Shown: one piece after another, positions 1 through 5,970 of the stretch
Layout of the letters: the number at the start of each line of letters is the position of its first letter
Numbering within the stretch: the stretch's first letter is position 1
Origin: Rubrobacter sp.
GTDB taxonomy: Bacteria > Actinomycetota > Rubrobacteria > Rubrobacterales > Rubrobacteraceae
Reading direction: 5' to 3'
Length of the DNA: 9,653 nt
Assembly (NCBI GenBank): GCA_016781635.1
Contig: JADDPY010000584.1
Coordinates: 1-9,653 of the forward strand
Translations under genes and position numbers: made by a program
The notes under the pieces: model-generated
Seen by the model: only the letters and a program-made list of their open reading frames with translations
Database searches by the model: none
What the model was told of the DNA's origin: nothing

Positions 1-453
1 CGCGTCGCCAGCGAGGTCGGTGACGTCGAAGCACTCCGGAACCTGCCTATCAGCGCCGCGTCCGCGGCGGGAGCGGTCCCCGGAGGTCCTCCGGGGACCG
101 CTCCCCCGGGGGCCGCACCGCCCGGCACCACCGCCGGAGCTTCCCAGTACGCCGCCGCCCCGCCCGAGCCGGTGACCCTCGGCGAGATAGCGGAGATGCA
201 GGTCGCGGACGCGAACCTCTCCGGCATCGCGCGCACCAACGGCGAGTCGAGCCTCGGGTTGAACATAACCAAGGCCCCGGACGCCAACACCGTGGACGTC
301 GCGGCCGGGGTGGAGGAGGCGCTCGGGGGGCGCGCGAGGAGCTCGGGGAGGAGCAGATCCAGGTCGTCTTCAACTCCGCCGAGGACGTCAAGGAGTCCAT
401 CAACAGCCTCATCGAGGAGGGCGTCATCGGCGCCTTGCTCGCTATACTCGTGA
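1..453 (+). CDS. RND efflux permease, upstream fragment (5' end outside window, frame broken near 330)
   Basis: This is part of the first large extracytoplasmic loop of an RND (AcrB/SwrC-like) permease, a proton-driven exporter in the cytoplasmic membrane. Frame 1 is open from the window edge and reads sensibly to about residue 110, with an RND-like stretch (LRNLP, then VTLGEIAEMQVADANLSG at residues 57-74, then VAAGVEEALG). After the G run at 325-330 the frame turns into Arg/Ser-rich nonsense and stops at 453. The true continuation lies in frame 3 from position 333 (REELGEEQIQVVFNSAEDVK). Residues about 21-55 are a Gly/Pro/Ala-rich insert lying between LRNLPI and the VTLGEIAEM strand, and this insert carries a large palindrome. 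Family assignment is good because the two frames join into one RND protein. Whether the break is real or a sequencing error cannot be told from the sequence. Confidence 0.75.
   Translation, partial: RVASEVGDVEALRNLPISAASAAGAVPGGPPGTAPPGAAPPGTTAGASQYAAAPPEPVTLGEIAEMQVADANLSGIARTNGESSLGLNITKAPDANTVDVAAGVEEALGGRARSSGRSRSRSSSTPPRTSRSPSTASSRRASSAPCSLYS
69..105. repeat. 37-base near-perfect palindrome (18-bp arms, 1-base centre) inside coding sequence
   Basis: The left arm at 69-86 reads GGGAGCGGTCCCCGGAGG. It is the exact reverse complement of 88-105, with a single T at 87 between them. Base-by-base pairing holds for all 18 positions and fails first at 68/106. A further 10-base palindrome of five C and five G (103-112) overlaps its right end. 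In the reading frame it encodes part of a Gly/Pro/Ala-rich insert of the RND permease. The arms are long enough to extrude a cruciform or fold as a very stable RNA hairpin. It could be an inserted palindromic element kept in frame, or chance within a low-complexity GC-rich stretch. The exactness of 18 bp argues against simple chance. Confidence 0.85.
325..332 (+). other. Frameshift site in RND permease gene (G6 run, one base short)
   Basis: Codons in frame 1 run correctly through CTC at 322-324. RND-like sequence resumes in frame 3 with CGC-GAG-GAG-CTC from 333. The eight bases between (six G, then CG) are one short of three codons, so adding one G to the run would restore a continuous protein. 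The shift falls in a mononucleotide run, which is where both natural slippage and sequencing or assembly errors concentrate. Confidence 0.8.
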
Positions 454-2825
454 TCTTCTTTTTCCTGCGCTCCTTGCGGGCTACGCTGGTTACGGCGGTC
501 TCCATGCCGACCTCGGTGCTGGCGGCGCTCCTGTTCTCCTGGGGCTACGACCTGACGCTGAACATCCTCACCCTCGCCGGCCTTACCATCGCCGTCGGGC
601 GCGTAGTCGACGATGCGATCGTGGTGCTCGAGAACTCCTACCGCTACGTGCAGAAGGGCTACGACCCGGAGGAGGCGGCGCTCAGGGGGACCACCGAGGT
701 GGCGAGCGCCATCACCTCGTCCACGCTATGTACCGCGGCGGTTTTTCTGCCGCTGGCGATAGTCGGCGGGATCATCTCCAAGTTCTTCGTCCCGCTCTCC
801 CTCACCGTCGCCCTCGCCCTCCTCGCCTCCCTGATCGTCTCCGTCACCATCATCCCCGTGCTCGTCAGCGTGTTCATCAAGCGCGAAGCGTCCCGCGAGT
901 ACTCCGCCCCGTCGTCCTGCGGATTCTCCAACGAGGACGCCCCCGATGCTCGACCGGGCAGCCGCCGGGCGCGCAGGTCCGAGAGGGGAGGCGGGCTGCT
1001 GCGCGTGCTCATCGGCGGCGTCGTACTATTGCTCGCGTCGGCGGTCGCGTTCTTGGTAGCGGCCCGGGCCGGTCTTCTGGACGGCGTTCCGGGCGTTCCC
1101 GCGGGCCTGCTCGACGCCGCGACGGGTCTGGGCTTCGGTTCGCCGGTCGTGATCGCCGCGCTCGCGGTCCTCGGCGCGCTTGTCCTCCTCGGTATAGTTC
1201 TGCTCGCCGTGCGCGCTTCCCGCAGGAGGTCGTCGGATCGGCCTTCGGGGGGCGAGGAGGACGGGTTTCTCGTGCGGCTGTACACGCCCATGCTGCGCTG
1301 GAGCCTCGGGCATCGGCTCGTGGTAATGGTGCTCGCTCTGGTGGTATTTCTCGGGGGCCTGGCTACGATCCCGTTTCTCCCGGTCAGCTTCTTCCCGGCG
1401 GGGGAGGAGAGGATCGCGCAGGCCAGGATCGAGCTGCCGCCCGGCACCGGTCTCCGGCAGACCGACGAGGCGGTCCGTCCCTTCGAGGAGTTCCTGCAGG
1501 ACGATCCCGATGTACGCAACTACCAGATCTCCGTCAGCGGCGAGAACAACTTCGACCCCAACTCCCCCATACGCTCGGCCAACCAGGCCCAGGCGTTCAT
1601 CAACATCGAGGAGGAGGCCGACCCGCAGAGGGCGATCGAGCATATCAGCGGCGAGGGACGCGAGATCTTCGGTGAGGAGGCCTTCCAGGCCGAGATTCTT
1701 CAGAACGGACCACCCCAGGGCGGGCTCCGGGCGATCATCACCGGCGGCACGGAGGAGGAGCGTGAGGAGGCCGCGGGCATCGTCTCCGACGAGATTTCCA
1801 GCATAAACTCCGTCATCAACGTCCGTAGCGACGTCTCCGGCGGCACCCCCGAGATCGTCGCCGAGGTCGACCCCGAGCGCTCTGCCCGGCTCGGCCTCTC
1901 ACCCCAGACGGTCTCGGGCGCTCTCGCCACCCTTCTTGGCGGCAGCTCGGGCGCCCCCGATGGCGGCGCTCCTGGTGCCCCCGGCGGGGAATCCCTCGTC
2001 GGCGACACCCCGGTCTCCGTCAGCCTCCCCCCGGAGGCGCTCGACTCCGTGGAAGAGGTGCGCGCCCTCTCCCTCGCCCCCGGCCTGACGGTCGGCGACA
2101 TCGCCGAGGTGACGCAGGTCGAGGCGCCGGCGGCGAAGAGCCGGGTGGACGGGGAACCCGCCGTCACCGTCAACGCCCGCATCGTCTCCCAGGACACCCA
2201 GAAGGTCTCCACCGAGGCCCAGATGGCTCTCGCCAACCTCAACCTACCGGGGGACGTCGAAGTCAGCGTCGGCGGCGAGAACGAGGACATACAAGAAAGC
2301 TTCACGAACCTCTTCTACTCGATCATCGTGGCGCTCGTGCTCGTGTTCATCCTGCTCGTGGTCTTCTTCGGTTCCATCCTGGTGCCGCTCGTGATCCTGC
2401 TGGCCGTCCCCCTGACCACCGCCGGCGCCTTCGGGGCCCTGCTCCTGACGAACACCGCCCTGAGCCTCCCGAGCCTCCTCGGCATCCTCTTGCTCATCGG
2501 CATCGTCGTCTCCAACGCCATTCTGCTTGTCGACTTCGCCATAAAAGCCCGCGGGCGCCACGAGGACGCCGACGAGGCCGTCGTCGAAGCCGGACGGGCG
2601 CGCCTGAGGCCCATCCTCATGACCGCCCTCGCCACCATCTTCGCCCTCTTGCCCCTGGCGCTGGGCCTCGCGGGAGGCGGGAGCGGCCTGATCTCCGCGA
2701 GCCTCGCCATCACCGTAATAGGCGGCCTCGCAACCTCGACCTTCCTCACGCTGCTGGTAGTGCCGGTGGGCTACTCCCTCCTCGAGAGCGCTCGGAACCG
2801 CCGCAAGAAGAGGCGGTACGCTTAG
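435..2825 (+). CDS. RND (AcrB/SwrC-like) efflux permease, downstream portion
   Basis: This is the body of a proton-driven RND exporter; its substrate is not predictable. Coding in this frame really begins near 333; TTG at 435 is only the first start codon and lies inside TM2. Segments in order (residues from 435): TM2 2-12, TM3, TM4 with GRVVDDAIVVLEN (Asp59-Asp60, the proton-relay pair matching Asp407/408 of AcrB), TM5, TM6 to about 148. A roughly 140-residue insert with two extra hydrophobic helices (187-211, 237-260) follows, then TM7 292-316, the second extracytoplasmic loop, and TM8-TM12. TM10 has GIVVSNAILLVDFA, where the AcrB Lys940 position is Ser. A Gly/Ala/Pro-rich micro-repeat (GAPDGGAPGAPGG, nucleotides about 1948-1986) sits in the second loop. 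The C-terminus is basic (NRRKKRR). The upstream frameshift means the protein is split as read here. Confidence 0.88.
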   Translation: MLAILVIFFFLRSLRATLVTAVSMPTSVLAALLFSWGYDLTLNILTLAGLTIAVGRVVDDAIVVLENSYRYVQKGYDPEEAALRGTTEVASAITSSTLCTAAVFLPLAIVGGIISKFFVPLSLTVALALLASLIVSVTIIPVLVSVFIKREASREYSAPSSCGFSNEDAPDARPGSRRARRSERGGGLLRVLIGGVVLLLASAVAFLVAARAGLLDGVPGVPAGLLDAATGLGFGSPVVIAALAVLGALVLLGIVLLAVRASRRRSSDRPSGGEEDGFLVRLYTPMLRWSLGHRLVVMVLALVVFLGGLATIPFLPVSFFPAGEERIAQARIELPPGTGLRQTDEAVRPFEEFLQDDPDVRNYQISVSGENNFDPNSPIRSANQAQAFINIEEEADPQRAIEHISGEGREIFGEEAFQAEILQNGPPQGGLRAIITGGTEEEREEAAGIVSDEISSINSVINVRSDVSGGTPEIVAEVDPERSARLGLSPQTVSGALATLLGGSSGAPDGGAPGAPGGESLVGDTPVSVSLPPEALDSVEEVRALSLAPGLTVGDIAEVTQVEAPAAKSRVDGEPAVTVNARIVSQDTQKVSTEAQMALANLNLPGDVEVSVGGENEDIQESFTNLFYSIIVALVLVFILLVVFFGSILVPLVILLAVPLTTAGAFGALLLTNTALSLPSLLGILLLIGIVVSNAILLVDFAIKARGRHEDADEAVVEAGRARLRPILMTALATIFALLPLALGLAGGGSGLISASLAITVIGGLATSTFLTLLVVPVGYSLLESARNRRKKRRYA

Positions 2826-2850
2826 AGACCTATCGGACGGCGGACAATAT

Positions 2851-2880
2851 CGCTACCCCGGGGCCATGCTCCGGGGTGCG
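2851..2880 (+). terminator. GC-rich stem-loop between RND and MFS genes
   Basis: ACCCCGG (2855-2861) pairs exactly with CCGGGGT (2871-2877) around a 9-base loop, and CGC/GCG outside it (2851-2853, 2878-2880) adds three pairs across a bulged T. It lies 26 bases after the RND stop and 17 bases before the proposed MFS start. No T tract follows, so intrinsic termination is doubtful. It could instead pause transcription or affect translation of the MFS gene. Confidence 0.35.
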
Positions 2881-2897
2881 CCAACGCGGGGGGGGAC

Positions 2898-4049
2898 TTG
2901 GGGGACGAAAGGGGAACGCTGCTGACCCGGCCGATGCTGGCCCTGATCTCCTCCACTTTCGTCAGCCTCGCCGGGTTCTATTTTCTGCTCTCCGTCGTGC
3001 CGCTCTACGCGAACGAGGTTGGCGGCGGTAGCGCGGGGGCGGGGTTCGCGACGGCGGCGTTCATGTTCTCGACGGTGCTCGCCCAGACCCAGATGCCCCG
3101 CGCCCTCGCCCGCTTCGGCTACCGGCCGGTACTCGCCTCTGGCCTGCTCTTCCTGGGGCTACCGGCCTTTCTATACGCCTTCACCACCGGCCTGCTCTCC
3201 GTCCTCGCGGTCACGCTAGCGCGGGGTGTGGGCTTCGGCATCGTCACCGTCGTCTTCGCCGCGCTTGTCGTCGAGCTCGCGCCGGCGGAGCGCAGGGGAG
3301 AGGCCCTGGGTCTCTTCGGCGTCTCCATAACGCTCCCGGCCATCTTCTGTAATCCGTTGGGGCTCTGGCTCGTGGACGGTTATGGCTACTGGTCTGTCTT
3401 TCTACTCGGGGGCATGGCCCCCCTGCTCGGCTTCGTCTCCTTTCTAGGCCCACGAGCTACCCGGGGTGGAGGGCGCGCGAGCGGAGCCGGGTTTCTGGAA
3501 GGCATCTCGCGCGGCCCGTTGTTGCGGCTGGTCTTCCTCTTCGCCGTCTGCACCATGGTCGGTGGGGTGCTCTTGACCTTTCTGCCGCTCGCGGCCCCCG
3601 GGGTCGGCGTCTTCTCGGCCGCCACCGCCATTCTCGCGCTCGGTCTCGCCACGACGGCCGGGCGCCTGTGGGCCGGCCGTTTCGGCGACCGTAACGATCC
3701 GCGCGGCCTGCTCGCTCCCGGCCTCGTCCTCGCCGCGCTCGGCGTGGCGACCCTGGCCCAGGGCGGGCCTGCCCTCCTGGCAGGTGCTGCACTCTTCGGG
3801 ATCGGCTTCGGGATGCTCCAGAGCGCGACGCTCGTTATGGTCATGGCTCGCGTCTCGAAAGACGAGTACGGGCTCGGCAGCACCTTGTGGAATGCCGCCT
3901 TCGACGCCGGGACCGGCCTCGGCGCCTTCCTCTTCGGCTTCGTTATAGAAGTGGGCGGCTTCTCGAGCGCCTTTTACCTCTGCGCCGCTCTACTCCTCTC
4001 CACCCTCCTCATCGTCAGGCTCGACCGTGCCGCGGAGAAGCACGCTTAG
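2898..4049 (+). CDS. MFS transporter (12-TM permease)
   Basis: This is a 383-residue integral membrane permease of the major facilitator superfamily, probably an exporter by proton antiport; the substrate is unknown. It shows two sets of about six hydrophobic helices separated by a Gly/Arg-rich cytoplasmic loop (residues about 184-208). The loop 2-3 signature is MPRALARFGYRP (66-77), where the usual Asp of motif A (DRxGRR) is Ala71. The mirror copy in loop 8-9, LWAGRFGDR (257-265), has Gly260 in the same place. The TM4-TM5 stretch LARGVGFGIV (107-116) followed by APAERRGEALG (128-138) is typical of drug-exporter-type MFS proteins. The start is uncertain: TTG 2898 lies one base after a G8A run, too close for a good ribosome site, and ATG 2934 (Met13) is an alternative. 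The same-strand gap of 72 bases after the RND gene would allow cotranscription. It is convergent with the peptidase gene. Confidence 0.9.
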   Translation: MGDERGTLLTRPMLALISSTFVSLAGFYFLLSVVPLYANEVGGGSAGAGFATAAFMFSTVLAQTQMPRALARFGYRPVLASGLLFLGLPAFLYAFTTGLLSVLAVTLARGVGFGIVTVVFAALVVELAPAERRGEALGLFGVSITLPAIFCNPLGLWLVDGYGYWSVFLLGGMAPLLGFVSFLGPRATRGGGRASGAGFLEGISRGPLLRLVFLFAVCTMVGGVLLTFLPLAAPGVGVFSAATAILALGLATTAGRLWAGRFGDRNDPRGLLAPGLVLAALGVATLAQGGPALLAGAALFGIGFGMLQSATLVMVMARVSKDEYGLGSTLWNAAFDAGTGLGAFLFGFVIEVGGFSSAFYLCAALLLSTLLIVRLDRAAEKHA

Positions 4050-4059
4050 CATAGGGTCA

Positions 4060-4082
4060 GGAGGGGCAGAGCCTACCCCTCC
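4060..4082. terminator. Inverted repeat between convergent MFS and M14 genes
   Basis: GGAGGGG (4060-4066) is the exact reverse complement of CCCCTCC (4076-4082), with a 9-base loop that contains the peptidase stop codon (complement of CTA at 4073-4075). The two genes converge with only 23 bases between their stop codons, so this stem is the obvious candidate for a shared two-way terminator. It lacks T tracts on both sides, so the call rests on position and symmetry only. Confidence 0.4.
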
Positions 4083-5743
4083 AGCCGGACGATCCCGGCC
4101 TTTTCGCTCCTTACCTCGACCCGCACCGAACCGTCGCCGCGCAACACCCAGAGGGCGCGGGCGGCATAATCCGAAGGCAGGCCCGCGAAGAAAGCCGGGC
4201 TCTTCCACGAGTTCCCCGCAAGCGCCGAGCGTCCCGCGAGGTGTCCGAGGTCTACCTCGGGCTCGCCGGAGACGAGGCTCGCCCCTTCGGGGAGCGTGAT
4301 CTCCGCCCTCACGGGCTTCGCGACGCCCTTCTCCTGCGCCATCTTCGACACGTTCGTCGGCAGGTAGCCCGTGTTCCTGACCCGTACTTCTACCCTGCGC
4401 AGACCGTCCGCGAGAGCTTCGATCTCTATCTCCCCTTCGAGGCGTGGGGCGCAGGATGCGTGGGCGAGGGCGAAGCGGGTCAGCTTCTCGCACTCGGCCT
4501 CCAGAAGCTCCGGCGGCGGGTTCTGGAAGGTGAACTTGGTCTTCCAGCCCCCGATCTCGACCGGCCCGAGCTGCGGGTGCTCGAAAGGCTTCCAAGGGAC
4601 AAATCCCTCACCCCCGAGAACCTCGTCGTTCCACCGGAGCATCGTGAGGGAGGCCTCCTCCGGCGGGTCTCGAAAGAACGCGATAAAGTCCTCGACCTCC
4701 ACGCCCGCGGCCCTTGCCAGCGACCAGAACTCGACCGTGTAGGCAAAGACGCCGTAGGCGGAGTATGCCCAATCGTCGAAGGCGCCGGTTATAACCTCGT
4801 TCGGGGCGTAGCGAAAGTCGTGGTAGACGGAGATGTTCGGGTAGCCGGTGAGCTCCGTGCCCCGTCCGCCTAAAGATTTGAAGACGGCGAGGTCATGCTC
4901 GGGCATCTTCCCGTCTTCCTTGTCCGAGAAGGGGCGGAGGATGGCGCCGCAGAACGTATGGTAGGTGTGCAGCGAGAAGACGTTCTTGCGCGCGAGCAGG
5001 GCTTCTACCTGCGCCCTCGATTCCGGTTCGGAGAGCGGGTAGGGGCCGGCGCCCCGCTGTTCGTGATCCTCGCGCCAGCCGTAGGGATACTGGCGATTCA
5101 TGTCGAGGCCGTACAGGGGACGCGCTATCTTGCGCTCGAACCCGTCGTAGTCCTTGAAGAGACCTTCCCTGTATACGCGGTAGTAAGTGGCCCCGGGCTC
5201 CGACTCGTCGGGGCGGCGCGGGACCACGAGCCTGGGGTCTTTACCGGAGACGCGCCACTCGCCGTCCCGATCCTCGATGCGCATCTGGACGATGTGTCCG
5301 TCATCGTCGAGGTCTTCGGGGTGGAGGCCATCTTCGGGCTCGGGCTCGGGCCAGGGGCGGGTGCTCGCGCGCAGGGTGTGCGGGGTCGTGAGGTAGCGTT
5401 CGGCGCCGTCGGGGGAGAGGCGGGGGAGGACGTAGAACGTGCCCTCGTCCAGGAGGCGGGTTACGAGGTCGTCTTCGCCGTGGCGCTGTAGGAGGGTCTG
5501 GATCAGGTACAGCGCCGCCATGGAGCCGGTGACTTCTCCGGCGTGGGTGTTGCCGTCGACCCAGAAGGCGGGCTTTTCGGAGGCGGGTCCGGTCTCGCGG
5601 TTTGTTATCTCCGCCAGCAGGATCTCGCGTCCCTCCCGGCTCTGCCCAATAGAAACTACCTCGCAGAGCCCCGGATGCTCCTCCGCGAAGCCCCTCATCG
5701 TCCCCGCCAACTCCTCGTAACCCAGATACCGATCGAACCTCAA
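4073..5743 (-). CDS. M14 family zinc carboxypeptidase
   Basis: This is a metallopeptidase of family M14 that removes residues from peptide C-termini. No signal peptide or membrane helix is visible, so it is probably cytosolic. With the TTG start at 5743 it has 556 residues beginning MRFDRYLGYEELAG. Zinc ligands: His67 and Glu70 in DGNTHAGEVTGS, and His259 in FSLHTYHTF. Substrate binding: Asn216-Arg217 in LDMNRQYP. The catalytic Glu is probably Glu338 in YTVEFWS. All key M14 residues are present, so the enzyme should be active. The catalytic domain ends near residue 400; the remaining 150 residues include a beta-rich region (EIEIEALADGLRRVEVRVRN), perhaps an accessory domain. An acidic DLDDDGHIV segment (144-152) resembles a calcium-binding loop. 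The start was chosen because AGGAGGG stands just upstream and homolog-like sequence begins there; an upstream ATG at 5884 adds 47 residues that look non-coding. Confidence 0.92.
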   Translation of the reverse strand: MRFDRYLGYEELAGTMRGFAEEHPGLCEVVSIGQSREGREILLAEITNRETGPASEKPAFWVDGNTHAGEVTGSMAALYLIQTLLQRHGEDDLVTRLLDEGTFYVLPRLSPDGAERYLTTPHTLRASTRPWPEPEPEDGLHPEDLDDDGHIVQMRIEDRDGEWRVSGKDPRLVVPRRPDESEPGATYYRVYREGLFKDYDGFERKIARPLYGLDMNRQYPYGWREDHEQRGAGPYPLSEPESRAQVEALLARKNVFSLHTYHTFCGAILRPFSDKEDGKMPEHDLAVFKSLGGRGTELTGYPNISVYHDFRYAPNEVITGAFDDWAYSAYGVFAYTVEFWSLARAAGVEVEDFIAFFRDPPEEASLTMLRWNDEVLGGEGFVPWKPFEHPQLGPVEIGGWKTKFTFQNPPPELLEAECEKLTRFALAHASCAPRLEGEIEIEALADGLRRVEVRVRNTGYLPTNVSKMAQEKGVAKPVRAEITLPEGASLVSGEPEVDLGHLAGRSALAGNSWKSPAFFAGLPSDYAARALWVLRGDGSVRVEVRSEKAGIVRLEG

Positions 5744-5748
5744 ATCTT

Positions 5749-5755
5749 CCCTCCT
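5749..5755 (-). promoter_or_regulatory. Shine-Dalgarno AGGAGGG fixing the TTG start of the M14 gene
   Basis: On the minus strand AGGAGGG lies five bases before TTG (5743-5741). No comparable purine run precedes the upstream in-frame ATG codons. This site therefore decides the start and shortens the longest possible reading by 47 codons. Confidence 0.7.
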
Positions 5756-5779
5756 ACCCCTCCCGACCCGGACGGGACC

Positions 5780-5785
5780 ATTATG
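5780..5785 (-). promoter_or_regulatory. Candidate -10 element for the M14 carboxypeptidase gene
   Basis: CATAAT on the minus strand matches five of six TATAAT positions and would place the transcript start near 5773, giving a roughly 30-base leader that holds the AGGAGGG site. No convincing -35 hexamer is found 16-18 bases upstream. A small inverted repeat, GGATG-TCAG-CATCC (5788-5801), lies in the spacer region. Confidence 0.35.
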
Positions 5786-5906
5786 CCGGATGTCAGCATC
5801 CCCTCGTCCTCCCAGTCGAGCCACCGACAGATACCAAATGTTGCGGCTCTTTTTGCTAACCTGCACCATGTTGAGGACCAACACGGTCGGCGCCTCATGG
5901 GCGTGT

Positions 5907-5932
5907 TTGGCTGGTAACGAGGGATATATAAT
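5907..5932 (+). promoter_or_regulatory. Candidate promoter of the Ser/Thr kinase gene (perfect TATAAT)
   Basis: TATAAT at 5927-5932 is a perfect -10 in a short AT-rich patch that stands out in this GC-rich window. The best -35-like match upstream is TTGGCT (5907-5912), but its 14-base spacing is short, so the -35 is weak. Transcription should begin near 5939. That would put the TTG at 5932 upstream of the transcript and leave a leader of about 32 bases before CTG 5971. Confidence 0.5.
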
Positions 5933-5955
5933 TGTTTTTCGGGGACAAAATCGTC

Positions 5956-5964
5956 GGAGGTGAT
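5956..5964 (+). promoter_or_regulatory. Strong ribosome-binding site GGAGGTGAT before a CTG codon
   Basis: GGAGGTGAT is a nine-base match to the complement of the 16S rRNA 3' end, ten bases from the last G of GGAGG to CTG 5971. Used as a ribosome site, it supports translation of the kinase from CTG 5971. A GTG and an ATG that overlap or abut it (5960, 5963) are out of the kinase frame. Confidence 0.55.
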
Positions 5965-5970
5965 GAGGCG

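Noticed and set aside
728..1675. Long plus-strand open frame of 315 codons, and several minus-strand ones at 659-1643, over the RND gene
   Set aside because: Arg/Gly/Pro-rich composition with no recognisable domain; they are by-products of high GC over a clear RND coding frame.
5761..5777. TCCCG...CGGGA small stem in the M14 leader as a riboswitch or attenuator
   Set aside because: Five pairs in a short leader; no conserved riboswitch core or alternative pairing is visible.
5744..5884. Upstream extension of the M14 peptidase to ATG 5884
   Set aside because: The 47 extra residues show no family similarity, the region holds a candidate promoter, and a strong Shine-Dalgarno sequence marks TTG 5743.
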